A stretch of 64,000 nt of DNA from AWTP1-13 sp963770295 (GCA_963770295.1 CAVYPA010000010.1:434001-498000); one strand, 5' to 3'; positions 1 through 11,266 are shown, numbered from the stretch's first letter. Numbers and translations are program-made. Notes: generated by a model not told the origin, from the sequence alone.

Positions 1-113
1 CAGAGATGGCAGGCGCCGCCCTTCTGTTGTGCTCGCAGGCCGGCAGCTACATAACGGGAGCGGATCTGCAAGCGACCGGCGGTCGGCATTTGGCTTGGCA
101 GGCCTCCAGCTAG
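1..113 (+). CDS. SDR family oxidoreductase, C-terminal end only
   Basis: The window opens inside this gene. From base 3 an open frame runs 36 codons to TAG at 111–113. It reads MAGAALLLCSQAGSYITGAD followed by LQATGGRHLAW. The pattern of an 'LCS..GSYITG..L...GG' ending is typical of the last helix and strand of classical short-chain dehydrogenases, where the fold closes over the cofactor site. The Rossmann and catalytic Ser-Tyr-Lys parts lie outside the window, so the substrate cannot be judged. The gene converges on guaA, with about 190 bases between the two stop codons that hold nothing I recognise. Confidence 0.7.
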   Translation, partial: EMAGAALLLCSQAGSYITGADLQATGGRHLAWQASS

Positions 114-307
114 GGAGCTGCAACTGCCCGCAACTCTAACGTGCAAGGGCACGGTGGAAGCCGCTGCCGGCGGTATCACCCGAACGCATGGGTAACACGT
201 TTCAGCTGCGAGGGCAGGTGGTGACAGGCAAAAGGTGCTCCCGCAGGTCGCCCGCGTGTCGTTGCCCGGCGGCTGCGGGGCTGGTCCATGCCCGCCCGGT
301 GCCGCCG

Positions 308-1855
308 TCATTCCCACTCGATGGTGCCCGGAGGCTTCGAGGTCACGTCGTAGACCACGCGGTTGATGCCATTGACCTCGTTGATGATACGGGTGGCCGC
401 GCGGCCCAACACGTCGTGCGGGAAGGGGTAGAAGTCGGCGGTCATGCCGTCGGTCGAGGTGACCGCACGCAGCGCGCAGACATGATCGTAGGTGCGGGCA
501 TCCCCCATGACGCCGACGGTGCGCACCGGCAGCAGCACCGCAAAGGCCTGCCAGATTTTGTCATAGAGGCCAGCCTTGCGGATTTCGTCGAGGAACACCG
601 CGTCGGCCTTGCGCAGAATATCGAGTTTTTCCAGGGTCACGTCGCTCAAGATCCGAATCGCCAAGCCCGGCCCGGGGAAGGGATGTCGCCAGATGAAATG
701 TTCCGGCAGCCCCAGCTCGCGGCCGAGGGCGCGCACCTCATCCTTGAACAGCTCACGCAGCGGTTCGATCAGTCTCAAGTTCATGCGCTCAGGCAGGCCG
801 CCGACGTTGTGGTGCGATTTGATGGTCACCGACGGCCCGCCGGTGAACGATACGCTCTCGATCACGTCGGGGTAGAGCGTGCCCTGCGCCAAAAAGTTGA
901 CGCCGCCCAGCTTTTTGGCTTCCGCCTCGAAGACATCGATGAATAGCGCGCCGATGGCCTTGCGCTTGGCTTCCGGATCGGTCTTGCCGGCGAGCTGCGC
1001 CAGGAACTCCCGGCTCGCGTCGACGTGCAGCAAGGGAATATTGAAATGACCGCGGAACAGCGTCACGACCTGTCTCGCCTCGTCGAGCCGCAACAGGCCG
1101 TGGTCGACGAAAATGCACGTGAGCTGGTCGCCGATGGCCTCATGGATGAGCTTGGCCGCCACCGCGCTATCGACGCCGCCGGATAGTCCGCAGATCACCC
1201 GGCCGGCGCCGACCTGCGCCCTGATGCGGGCGATCTCCGAGCTCTTGAAATGCGCCATGCTCCAGTCGCCCGGTAGGCCGGCGATGCGGCGTACAAAATT
1301 GCCGATCAGGCGGCTTCCCTGCGGGGTGTGCACCACCTCGGGGTGGAACTGCACCGCGTAAAGCTTGCGAGTTTCGTCGGCGATGGCCGCAAACGGAGCG
1401 CCCTTCGAGATTCCCACCACCTTGAAGCCCGGCGGCAAGCGCGTAACGCGATCGCCGTGGCTCATCCACACGGTGTCGCGGTCGCCCTTGCGCCAAACGC
1501 CTTCAAACAACCTGCTGTCGCTGATGACCTCCAACTCGGCGCGGCCGAACTCGCGATGGTGCCCCCCCTCCACGCCGCCGCCGAGCTGGGCCACCATGGC
1601 TTGCTCGCCATAGCAGATCCCAAGCACCGGTAGCCCAGCCTGGAACACCCAGTCGGGGGCGCGCGGCGTGCCAAACTCGGTAACACTGGCCGGCCCCCCA
1701 GACAGAATGACGGCCCGCGGCTTGAGGCGCTCCAACGCGTCCTGGGCGCGGTTGAAGGGCACGATCTCGGAGTAGACGCCCTGCTCGCGCACGCGCCGGG
1801 CGATCAGCTGCGTCACCTGGCTACCGAAGTCGATGATGAGGACGGTTTCGGTCAT
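308..1855 (-). CDS. guaA: GMP synthase (glutamine-hydrolysing)
   Basis: This enzyme aminates XMP to GMP with ATP and glutamine, the last step of guanine nucleotide synthesis, in the cytoplasm. The 515-residue length is normal. Residues 1–200 are the class I glutamine amidotransferase, with nucleophile Cys81 in GICYGEQ and the His-Glu pair in QFHPEV. The ATP pyrophosphatase domain follows with the P-loop SGGVDSAV near residue 228. The C-terminal dimerisation domain ends in the usual KPPGTIEWE. The glutamate in GICYGEQ replaces the more common methionine (GICYGMQ). It lies at the end of a minus-strand run beginning with guaB, so both guanine-branch enzymes are in one neighbourhood. Confidence 0.97.
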   Translation of the reverse strand: MTETVLIIDFGSQVTQLIARRVREQGVYSEIVPFNRAQDALERLKPRAVILSGGPASVTEFGTPRAPDWVFQAGLPVLGICYGEQAMVAQLGGGVEGGHHREFGRAELEVISDSRLFEGVWRKGDRDTVWMSHGDRVTRLPPGFKVVGISKGAPFAAIADETRKLYAVQFHPEVVHTPQGSRLIGNFVRRIAGLPGDWSMAHFKSSEIARIRAQVGAGRVICGLSGGVDSAVAAKLIHEAIGDQLTCIFVDHGLLRLDEARQVVTLFRGHFNIPLLHVDASREFLAQLAGKTDPEAKRKAIGALFIDVFEAEAKKLGGVNFLAQGTLYPDVIESVSFTGGPSVTIKSHHNVGGLPERMNLRLIEPLRELFKDEVRALGRELGLPEHFIWRHPFPGPGLAIRILSDVTLEKLDILRKADAVFLDEIRKAGLYDKIWQAFAVLLPVRTVGVMGDARTYDHVCALRAVTSTDGMTADFYPFPHDVLGRAATRIINEVNGINRVVYDVTSKPPGTIEWE

Positions 1856-2032
1856 GCTTCCGAGGTCATCGGCGAGGCCGACAGAGAGGGGCGGGCGCCG
1901 AGCCTTCGATAGCCACCATCACCGCGAAAGGTCAAGCTGAAGCCGGTGCGCCAGGGCCAAAATCCATTGCGCCTGCCGCCCGGGATCCCGCACGCCGAGG
2001 CGGGGGACTGGCCTTGTGGCGACACCAGTGCC

Positions 2033-3994
2033 TCACTCGGCGGCCACGGATTGACCATGGCCATTGCCGGGGACCTGGGCGTGAAGCGGTCTGGCGACGA
2101 TGCCGAGCCGTTCCACGGCCGCCAGCAGGATTTGTGACAAGAGCTCCGCATAGCGCATGCCCTGGAACCCCGCCATGATGTTCATCTTGCCGTCCCAGCA
2201 CCAGCCGGGGTTGGGGTTGACCTCGAGCAACTTGATTTCGCCCTTGGCATCGGCCCGGAAGTCGAAGCGGGCGTAGTCACGGCACCCCAAGCGCTCGAAC
2301 AAACGCGAGGAGTTGTCGATCAGCTGCTGCTGCTTTTGATCGGCCAGGGTCGCCTCTCGGTACTTGATCTGTGTCCAATAGGGACTGTCCGGCTCCCACT
2401 TCAATTCATAGCCCAAGATCTTGGGCAACGTTTCGTCGAGTCTGGAGTAATCGACCTCTAAAATCGGCAGCGCCCTGAGGCCTTGATCGGGGTTACCGAC
2501 CAGGCCCACCGAGAACTCCGCGCCGGTCAGGAACTCCTGCACCAGCACGCCTCGCCTCGGAAACTCGGCGCGCAGCCGGTCGAGATAGTCAAGCAGGGCT
2601 TTCTCGTTGTTGACGACCGACTCCTTGGTGATGCCCTGACTGCTGTCGCCCTGATTGGGCTTCAAAATCGCGGGAAATACCGAGGGCAAGGTCGCACCCT
2701 GGTCGCCCGGGCGGACATAGGATTTCGAGGGGGACGGGCACGTCGAGGGCATGCGCCACCGCGCGCACCAGCCCCTTGTCATAGCAGGCAGCAAGCGCCG
2801 AGGGACCGGCGCCGGTGTACCCGATACCCTGCACCTCGAGCAGGGCTGGCACATGCAGCTCCTTGAAGGGGTCGTTGTTCCACCCTTCGTCGCAAAGGTT
2901 GAAGACCAAATCGGTCCTGAGCTCGGAGAGATCGCGCTCCAGGGTACCGTGGTTGTCGAGGTAGCGGAACTTGTAGCCCGGCACCTCCGACAGCGCATCC
3001 TTGAGCTTGCGCACGGTTTCGAGGTCTTCCGGATTGAAGGTGCCTCCGCGCTTGACCTGATCGGGCAGACGGTGGTCACCCATGACGACAGTGACGTCGA
3101 GCGCCTGCAGCCGCCCGCGATGCTTGCGCACCAGTTGCGGGGCGTCGGCGGTGAGAAGGATGCGCCGCGCCATCATGCCGAGATCCTGGTCCCGATCGGA
3201 GAGGGCTTCGGCATGGCCATGGTGGCGGATGTTGCGGAAGCCCGTCTTCTCCAGCAACTTGGCGATGCTGTCGCGTGTATAGAGGCGTTCGGCATAAAAC
3301 TGGTCGGCGATTACACCCATCTCGTCGTGGACAATAACTTCGCGCGAGATCAGCCGTTCCCCATCCTGGCTGATCGAACGCTCGCGACAGACGAAATGAT
3401 GCTCATCAATCCACTCCCACGACCGCCGTTCGAAGTTGTCGTGCATGTGGCTGCCGTCGGTAATGTCCAATACGATCTGCCCGCTGGGCGTAGAATCTTA
3501 CCGACCGCGGTTAGGACCTTCTCGTCGTCCTGCTTGTTGGAGAAGTAGCCGAAGGAGTTGCCCATGATGGCAACGCAGTCCATGCTGTTTTCCGGCAGCC
3601 GCGGATTGCGTGCATCCCCCTCCTTGAACAGCACCTGCAGCCCCTCGCCCTGGGCGCGCTTTTTGGCGAGACGCACGAGGTAGCGCGAGCGGTCAAGCCC
3701 CATCACGTGTTTGAAGCCGCGCCGGGCAAGCTCGAGGCAGTGTCGACCCTGGCCACAGCACAGGTCGAGGATGTGGCTATAGGGCTGCACGGCCGCCGCG
3801 GAGACAATGAAGTCCACCTCGCGACGGGTGTTCTCCAAGTTCTCGACCACATCGCCGTCGGTCTTCACATAAAGGGCGTTAAAAAGCTTGCGCCACCACT
3901 CTTCCGGCAGGTGCGCCTCGAGATCCGCAACCGGGCCGAGACACGAACGGGCGGAAGGACGCCTGGGTCGCTTCGCCTTCGACGGCATTACCAT
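2033..3994 (-). CDS. SAM methyltransferase fused to D-Ala–D-Ala ligase-like ATP-grasp domain, with two frameshifts
   Basis: Three overlapping frames join into one product of about 653 residues. The N-terminal third is a class I SAM methyltransferase with the glycine motif LDLCCGQGRHCLELARRG and a following acidic loop (GLDRSRY). It continues across a frame break near 3486–3488, where adding one base restores ILRPSGQIVLDITDGSHM, and ends around MMARRILLTADAP. A D-alanine–D-alanine ligase-like ATP-grasp region follows without a stop. A second break in the G5 run at 2729–2733 is repaired by removing one base, giving VPVPSKSYVRPGDQG, then AILKPNQGDSSQGI and the metal-site segment KLLEVNPNPGW. The two shifts cancel, so the total length stays a multiple of three. 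Both lie in homopolymers, so consensus error is likelier than real inactivation. Substrates are unknown; the C-terminal half may ligate an amino acid or peptide. Confidence 0.75.
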
Positions 3995-4211
3995 GGTGGA
4001 CGAGTGTCCTCCTCAGCGTGGCGGCTTGCGGTCGCTGGGGGACGACGGCTCCCCGTGGCGACGCGCCTTGTGGCGGTCAAGACGAGACCCGGATGGGCCC
4101 CAGGAAAACGCGAACCTATTAGTCCCTCATCATCGGCTGTCAAACTTTTATCTGTGGACGATCGATCTCAGATGCAAGCTCTTTTTGTCGAGCGCCGTTC
4201 CGCGGCAACAC

Positions 4212-5519
4212 TCAAGCCTGGCGCCGAAAGCCGGCAATGAAGAATCGATCCGTGCCATGGCGCGCCGGCGTCAACAGCAGATGATGATCGCTGCCATCGG
4301 CTGAGTCCGGCACGTCGCCGCCGACGCCGCGGGCCCAGGCCTCGCGCCACGGCAGGCAGGCGAAACCGGGGCAGGCCGTTAGAAACCAGGCGCTCTGGTC
4401 GCCATTCTCCTCCGGCAGCACCGAGCAGGTGGCGTAGACGAGCCGGCCGCCAGGTTTGACGTGGCCGGCGGCGGCCAAGAGCAACGTGCGCTGCTCGGCT
4501 TGGCGCTGGGCCAAGTTCGCCGACCGCAGCCGCCATTTGGCGTCCGGCCGACGTCGCCAGGCGCCGCTGCCGGTACAGGGCGCATCGACGAAGACGAGAT
4601 CGAAGCGGTCGGCGAGCGCGCGCAGGGCGGCTTGGTCGCCGGCCGGCAAGACCTGGGCGTTGCGCACGCCAGCCCGTTTCAGCCGCTCGATGCTCGGGCG
4701 CAGGCGCAAAGCATCCCCGTCGTAGGCGTAGACTTGGCCGGTGTTGCGCATGCTGGCGGCGAAGGCCAGCATTTTGCCGCCGGCCCCTGCACAAATATCG
4801 AGCACCTGCTCGCGCGGGGCGGCGTTGGCGAGCAGCGCCGCGAGCTGCGAGCCCTCGTCTTGCACTTCGTACCAGCCGCGTCCATGGCCGACGTCGGCCT
4901 CGACGTTGGGCTGCCGGTGGCCGCCGTCCGGGACAGGCAGCCGCACGCCGATGGGAGAGTAGCGGGTCGCCTGCGCCGTGAAGCGGGCAAGGTTCTTGAG
5001 CACCTTGGCGCGCTCGGCCTTGAGCGTGTTGACCCGCAGATCCACAGGCGCCCGCTGCGCCAGCGCCGCGCCTTCCGCGCCGGCCGCCGCGCCGAAGGCG
5101 CGCGCGAAGGAGGGCTCGAGCCAATCCGGGATGTCGCCTTCGATACCGGCGGACGCGGCTGGCACCGGCGGACGCCAAAGCCCAACCCGTTCGGCTTCGC
5201 TCAGCGGCTCCAGCGCATAGGCCGAGCCGTCGGCGCTGGCGATCACGGCCGCTGGCGTCAGACCGAGCGCCTTGGCGGCCGCCGCCAAGGCCAACGCTCG
5301 TGGGCTATCGCACTGCATGCGGGCGGCGAACGAACGCCGGCCACGCAGGGCGTCATAGACGAGATTGCCGATGGCGGCCCGGTCGCCGGAGCCTGCGAAG
5401 CGGTGGCTCTTGCCCCAGTCGGCGAGGGCGGCGGCGGCGGGTCGATGTCTCCTCAGGATCTCCTCAAGGACCTCGACGGCGGCCTTGATGTGGGCGCCAG
5501 GCCGCATGCGCTCAGGCAA
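4212..5519 (-). CDS. rsmB: RsmB/NOP-family rRNA (cytosine-C5) methyltransferase
   Basis: A 435-residue SAM-dependent RNA m5C methyltransferase. Residues 1–140 resemble the NusB-like/N1 domain of RsmB. The catalytic domain has the SAM loop LDICAGAGGK, the motif IV DAPCTGSGAWRRRPDAKW and the motif VI YATCSVLPEEN. The PC and TC cysteines are the general-base/nucleophile pair of this family. The expected target is C967 of 16S rRNA, but the exact site cannot be told from sequence. Its first codons overlap the end of the MAPEG gene by eight bases, indicating translational coupling in the guaB–guaA run. Confidence 0.88.
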   Translation of the reverse strand: MPERMRPGAHIKAAVEVLEEILRRHRPAAAALADWGKSHRFAGSGDRAAIGNLVYDALRGRRSFAARMQCDSPRALALAAAAKALGLTPAAVIASADGSAYALEPLSEAERVGLWRPPVPAASAGIEGDIPDWLEPSFARAFGAAAGAEGAALAQRAPVDLRVNTLKAERAKVLKNLARFTAQATRYSPIGVRLPVPDGGHRQPNVEADVGHGRGWYEVQDEGSQLAALLANAAPREQVLDICAGAGGKMLAFAASMRNTGQVYAYDGDALRLRPSIERLKRAGVRNAQVLPAGDQAALRALADRFDLVFVDAPCTGSGAWRRRPDAKWRLRSANLAQRQAEQRTLLLAAAGHVKPGGRLVYATCSVLPEENGDQSAWFLTACPGFACLPWREAWARGVGGDVPDSADGSDHHLLLTPARHGTDRFFIAGFRRQA

Positions 5520-5946
5520 ATCCGCCGGTCAGGACGTGGAAGAACACCTTCAGCCACATGCCAGCCAGGATCAGCAAACCCAACGCGAAGACCGGTGAGC
5601 GCCAGCGCACCCGGTTGGGGCCGACGTGAATGGCGGCGTGGACGATGCGCGACAGCACGAACAGCCAGGCGAGCAGAAGCATCAGGAAATCGACGCCCTT
5701 GGTGATGAGCGCAAACGCCACGACGGCATACAATAGCACCGGCAGCTCGAACTGATTGCGCTGATTGGCGGCACGCTTCTCGGCATCTGGCGGCCACACC
5801 ACACGGCCCAAGGCGAGGTCGGCACCGCCGCTGCGACGGTCCATGGCAGCAATGGCGCGGCTGCGGGCGACGGCGAGCAAGCCGTAGACGAAAAAGGTCA
5901 AAAGGACTTGCACGAAGACCGGGTAGAGAATGACGACCTGATTCAT
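5512..5946 (-). CDS. MAPEG family membrane protein
   Basis: A 144-residue integral membrane protein with four predicted hydrophobic segments, which is the MAPEG (membrane-associated eicosanoid/glutathione metabolism) layout. Recognisable parts are EKRAANQRNQFELPVLLY near the second helix and RIVHAAIHVGPNRVRWR near the third, both characteristic of the bacterial MAPEG branch. Bacterial members are usually assumed to bind glutathione, but the function here is untested. Its position between guaB and rsmB is common in Alphaproteobacteria. It overlaps the start of rsmB by eight bases. Confidence 0.85.
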   Translation of the reverse strand: MNQVVILYPVFVQVLLTFFVYGLLAVARSRAIAAMDRRSGGADLALGRVVWPPDAEKRAANQRNQFELPVLLYAVVAFALITKGVDFLMLLLAWLFVLSRIVHAAIHVGPNRVRWRSPVFALGLLILAGMWLKVFFHVLTGGFA

Positions 5947-5996
5947 GGGCCTTCCAGGCGCGAGCGGCCGGTTGCGATCGTTGGCTCGAGGAGACG

Positions 5997-7481
<1,485 letters not shown>

Positions 7482-7800
7482 AGTCCGCTCTCCCTGCCGT
7501 CAGGTTGGCCGAACACGGGCGCGCCGGGCCCATCTTGCTCGGCACGCGGCCCATGAGCCGCCCCTGTGGTGGAATCGTTCCAAGCTTCCTATTAGCAGAG
7601 CCCACCAATGAGGGGAAGGCGGTCCGGCCTTGCTCCTCGGGAGGCTTGAAGCGACGGCATTGCCGAAGGGGCGGGTACGGCCGCGGGTCATGCCGGGTTT
7701 GCCCGTCGTGGTCGCCTCTGGCCGGCCGAGCCCGCAGGCGAGGGCATCGACCCTCAGGCGACCACGCCACGATCCCCCGAGCGCATCGACCGGCTGGCGA
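7482..7800. other. Intergenic region between guaB and rlmE
   Basis: About 320 bases without a convincing gene. Open frames here are GC-driven shadows with no start signal or recognisable domain. It should carry the guaB promoter on the minus strand, but I could not identify clear −35/−10 elements or a terminator for rlmE. Confidence 0.5.
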
Positions 7801-8496
7801 TCAGGCGCGAAACTGGGTCGCCGTGACGTACAGCTCAGCCGATTCGGCACGGCTGGCAGGTGGCTTGACGTGCCGCACGCTGGCAAAGGCTTTTTTCAGC
7901 CGATCGAGCAGCGCCCGTTCGGAGCCGCCCTGGAACATTTTGCACACCAACGCCCCACCCGGCGCCAGCACTTCGATGGCAAATTCGGCGGCCGCTTCGG
8001 CCAGCGCCATGATGCGCAGGTGATCTGTGCGGCTGTGCCCGGTGCCCTGCGCGGCCATGTCGGACAAGACGACGTCGGCGCCCCCCTCGCGCAGCAGCGC
8101 CTTGAGCCTGGCTGGGGCCGTTTGCGCCATGAAGTCGCCCTCGAGGAAGACGACGCCCGGGAGCGGTGCCATCGCCAGCACGTCGATGGCCACGACCTGG
8201 CCGCGCCCGGCAAGGGATCGCACGCGTGCCGCCGCCACCTGGCTCCAGCCGCCTGGGGCGGCGCCCAGATCGACCACGCGCCGGCCGGGCCGCAGCAGGT
8301 GGTACTTGTCGTCGATCTCGATCAGCTTATAGGCGGCCCGCGAGCGGTAGCCCTCGCGCTGCGCGGCCGCAACATAAGGGTCGTTGAGCTGCCGCTCGAG
8401 CCAGCGCTGGGAGGAGGCCGTGCGCTGCTTGGCGGTCTTGAGGCGGACTTTGAGATGATGCCGGCCCGTCGGCCGGCCGCGGTCGGGACTGCTCAT
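7801..8496 (-). CDS. rlmE: 23S rRNA (uridine2552-2'-O)-methyltransferase
   Basis: RlmE (FtsJ/RrmJ) methylates the 2'-OH of U2552 in the ribosomal A loop late in 50S assembly. The SAM motif VVDLGAAPGGWSQ, the motif VLSDMAAQGTGHSRTDHLR and KMFQGG carry the K-D-K-E catalytic set, starting with the lysine in SRAAYKLIEID. I chose the start at 8496 (MSSPDRGRP) because the ten upstream residues of the longer frame are unlike the family and would run into the preceding gene. This gives 231 residues, normal for the family with a basic N-terminal extension. The TetR gene ends only seven bases upstream, so the two may be cotranscribed. Confidence 0.93.
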   Translation of the reverse strand: MSSPDRGRPTGRHHLKVRLKTAKQRTASSQRWLERQLNDPYVAAAQREGYRSRAAYKLIEIDDKYHLLRPGRRVVDLGAAPGGWSQVAAARVRSLAGRGQVVAIDVLAMAPLPGVVFLEGDFMAQTAPARLKALLREGGADVVLSDMAAQGTGHSRTDHLRIMALAEAAAEFAIEVLAPGGALVCKMFQGGSERALLDRLKKAFASVRHVKPPASRAESAELYVTATQFRA

Positions 8497-8503
8497 GCAA
8501 GCC

Positions 8504-9151
8504 TCAGGCCTCGAGCGGAGTTGCATCGCCGCCTCGCCCGGCGCCGCCCTTGTGCGCGCCCGAGAGGCCGGAAAGGTAGGTGGCCACCAGATCCTCGATC
8601 AGCCGGTTGGCGGTCTCCGTTGTGACCACGGAAAGCTTGTCGGCGGTCGACAGCGACGTGATGCCATGCACCCCCGCCCACAGAACGCGCGCCGCGCGCT
8701 GGCGCTCGGCGTCCTGGCCTGGACCGAATTCTGGCGCCAGGGCCGTCTCGACCCGGCTCATCAGGATTTCAAGCTTTTGCTGATACCAGGATGGAAGCGC
8801 TGTGCCGGCCGGTATGTGGTGCTCAAACAACAGGTTCCAGAGCTTCGGTTTTTCGTGCGTGAAGGCGAGATAGGTAAGGGCCAGCCGTGTCACGCGCGTG
8901 CAGGCATCCCCTTCATTGAGCAGCCCCGCCAGCCGCTGGTCCAAGGCGTCGAGCACGCGCGCCTCGATGTTGAGCACGACATCGTCGAGGTTCTCGAACA
9001 TGTTGTAAATCGTGCCGGGAGAATAGCCGATACGTCGGGCAATCTCGCGCGCCGACAGGCCGGCGATACCTTGGGCTTCGATGATATCCTGCGCAGCATC
9101 CAAAATCAGTTCGCGCAGCTGCTGCGGCGTGTGCGTCGACCGTCGTCCCAT
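8504..9151 (-). CDS. TetR/AcrR family transcriptional regulator
   Basis: A 215-residue regulator with a classic TetR helix-turn-helix at residues 12–58 (LILDAAQDIIEAQGIAGLSA, then REIARRIGYSPGTIYNMFEN). A mostly helical ligand-binding domain follows and resembles the TetR_C_33/WHG group. No target gene can be read from the sequence. The divergently placed genes at 9.3 kb are transcribed in the same direction, so there is no obvious divergent partner. It directly precedes rlmE on the same strand. Confidence 0.88.
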   Translation of the reverse strand: MGRRSTHTPQQLRELILDAAQDIIEAQGIAGLSAREIARRIGYSPGTIYNMFENLDDVVLNIEARVLDALDQRLAGLLNEGDACTRVTRLALTYLAFTHEKPKLWNLLFEHHIPAGTALPSWYQQKLEILMSRVETALAPEFGPGQDAERQRAARVLWAGVHGITSLSTADKLSVVTTETANRLIEDLVATYLSGLSGAHKGGAGRGGDATPLEA

Positions 9152-9358
9152 GGCCTCCTGGCCCTAGCCTTGCCATGCCTCGGCGCTTGCCCTCACGGCG
9201 GGTCCACCAGCATAGGTGGAAATGGCCTCGTTGGGCAAATACAACCGGGGATTGTCCCGGGCCGCCGGCCAGTCGCGCGCGGACCGGCGCTCCAGCCACG
9301 GGGGCACGGTACCCACGCGGGGGCCAAGCTCCGCGCGCGTCCCTTCGCCGCCCGAGCC

Positions 9359-10006
9359 TCAGAACGTCGGCATCGGGCAGGGGGTGTTGTTCGGCTGCAT
9401 CAGCATGGCCGCTTGGCTGCGCGGCTTCAAATAGATCGTCTCGGTCAGCGGTGAGACCCCGGTCCCGGAGGTTGCGCCAGCGGCCGCCCGCTTCATGAAG
9501 TAGTCGAAGATGAGCGGCGTGTCATCATAGGTGACCTCGGCGACCACGATGCTGTCGTTGCTGAGCAGGTTGGGCGGGATGCTCTTAATGGTGGTGGAGC
9601 AGACGCAGGTTTGGGTTTTATCCAAGCCCTTGTAGGTGCACGACCAGGCCTTTGTGGTGGTTGCGTTGGCCGGGGAAGAGGTGACGTTGCGCAGCGTGAT
9701 TTCCAGCGGGGTCTGGCTGTAGGGCTCCAGGATGTAGCCGCCGACCTTCATGATGTCGCCGATCTCGGTGTGCGAAATCTGCTTTTCGGCCCGCGCCACG
9801 AGGTCGGCGGTGGAGCTGGCGACCTGCGTCACGCGCCGATCGACGGTGATGACCTGGCTGAGTTCGACCGCCCCAATGAACATGGCCGACATGGTCGGCA
9901 CGATCAGCGCAAACTCAATGGCGGCGACCCCGCGCCGGTCGCCGCGGCATTTTTTGACGGCGGCGCCGATGCGGGTTGTTAGTCGTGACGGGCTGCGACG
10001 ACACAT
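9359..10006 (-). CDS. TadE/TadG-like pilus assembly protein
   Basis: A 215-residue protein with the TadE-type N-terminal signature: a short basic leader, then RRGVAAIEFALIVPTMSAMF as the single membrane segment, followed by ELSQVITVDRRVTQVASSTADLVAR. The rest is a predicted periplasmic domain with a cysteine cluster (CVCSTT) and a C-terminal proline-rich tail. TadE/TadG are pseudopilins needed for Flp pilus assembly. It follows another TadE-like gene on the same strand with a 45-base gap, and the pair is divergent from the flp gene at 11.6 kb. Confidence 0.83.
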   Translation of the reverse strand: MCRRSPSRLTTRIGAAVKKCRGDRRGVAAIEFALIVPTMSAMFIGAVELSQVITVDRRVTQVASSTADLVARAEKQISHTEIGDIMKVGGYILEPYSQTPLEITLRNVTSSPANATTTKAWSCTYKGLDKTQTCVCSTTIKSIPPNLLSNDSIVVAEVTYDDTPLIFDYFMKRAAAGATSGTGVSPLTETIYLKPRSQAAMLMQPNNTPCPMPTF

Positions 10007-10051
10007 GGCTTTCGATGCCCCCGATTTGCTGCGCGAGCCCTCCAGGCGGGC

Positions 10052-10611
10052 TCAGTGGTAAGGTTCCGTGCGGAAGGTCACGGACGCCTGCATGCGCAGG
10101 GCGCCGTTTTTCAGATTGCCTAACCGGATGAGGGCAGCTTGCCGCCGAATTCCCAGGGATAGCAGACGGTGACCAAAACGACGGAACTGGCGTTGCCGGG
10201 ATCAAAGGCGGCCGCGACCTCCTCGGCCATGACACCGTTGGTTACACACTTGGGTTCAACGATGCTGCCGAAATTGGCGTTGCTCTGCACGATCACGACC
10301 GCCTTGCCGAGGCAATCGAAGAAGCTCGGCGCCTTGGCGCACATGGCCTTCTTGAACAGCTTCTTGCGATCGTCGTTGGGGGTTGCCACCGTATAGTCGC
10401 CCTGGGACTGCTGCACTTGTCCGGTACGAATGGCGCGTGCCGCCTGCCACACGGCGTTCTCGAGCGTGAACGTGGTGAAAAAGCAGCGGCAGACCGAGAA
10501 GATGCCAAACAGCAAGCAAACGAACGGCAGCGCCACCATGCCGAATTCGATGGCCGTCGCTACCGACTGCTCCGCCTGCCAACGCGCAACAGCCCAATTG
10601 CGCGTCGGCAC
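10052..10611 (-). CDS. TadE-like pseudopilin with C-terminal frameshift
   Basis: The membrane segment TAIEFGMVALPFVCLLFGIF is preceded by a short cytoplasmic leader, and ENAVWQAARAIRTGQVQ follows it, as in TadE proteins. I place the start at GTG 10611; the open frame extends to ATG 10797, but those extra 62 residues look non-coding. In the raw frame the protein stops at 10120 after GGKLPSSG. Restoring one base near 10130 gives LPFIRLGNLKNGALRMQAS then VTFRTEPYH and a stop at 10052. The 'ALRMQASVTFRTEPY' ending is exactly the family C-terminus, so the gene is likely whole and the shift a one-base deletion. Confidence 0.75.
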
Positions 10612-10846
10612 CGGCCCCGGGCCGTAGTTGGCGCCACCGTTGCCGCCTTCTTCCGACGCGAGCTCAAAGAGCCCCACTCCATGCTCTTGCCGCACTAGGT
10701 GGGGGGAGTGTTGAAGAGCCGGTAAACCCGAGGCTCTGGTGTTGGCTTTAGTAAAGAGAAGAGAGCCGCCGCGCCGGCGAGGCGCGGTATCGGCCATTGG
10801 CCGTTGTGCTCAAGCCGTGCGCGCAAGCTCGCCTTGTGCGCCAACT

Positions 10847-11266
10847 CTACGGGCTCGCCGCAGGAGCGCCGCTATCGGCGGCACGTTCGGAAAACCCGAT
10901 CTTGGCCTGCGCGGCCTTGGCGATCATATCGAAGTATTTCTGGTCACCGCCGATGACGATTGAGGGATTGCGTAGAGGGGTGCAGTTGAAGGTCTGCCGC
11001 TCGGTGCCGCGCAGCAGATTGGCGACCTTGGCATCGTCGCGCCGCACGAGCACACGCTAGTCCTGGATAACGTTGGGCTCGGCATCGCTGACGCACTTTG
11101 TCTGGTGAAATGGTGAAGGAAGCGCAAACGCGATGAGGCCGACAGCGCGACGATACTGCGCAGACCGCGGATCGCCACGCGGCGGCGGCAACGCTTTTGC
11201 CCGGCCGCACGGCGCCAGCACGGCACGCGGGCCAAACCAATTCTGCACCGCGGCAGCAAATCTCAA
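10847..11266 (-). CDS. Hypothetical protein interrupted by an in-frame TAG
   Basis: Two open stretches in the same frame, 11057–11266 and 10847–11053, are separated only by TAG at 11057–11059 and a CGT codon. Read together they give a basic, partly hydrophobic N-terminus (RRAVGLIAFALP, a possible signal peptide) and then CVSDAEPNVIQD, stop, VLVRRDDAKVANLLRGTERQ and a C-terminal part with NCTPLRNPSIVIGGDQKYF. I do not recognise a family. The downstream half could start at GTG 11053 on its own. It may be a small secreted protein with a nonsense change, or simply non-coding. Confidence 0.3.

Noticed and set aside
2729..2733. Programmed ribosomal frameshifting in the methyltransferase/ATP-grasp gene
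   Set aside because: Two opposite shifts in simple G runs with no slippery heptamer or clear downstream structure; consensus error is simpler.
4461..5705. Plus-strand open frame of 414 codons opposite rsmB
   Set aside because: No recognisable domain; the rsmB frame has full family motifs, so this is a mirror frame.
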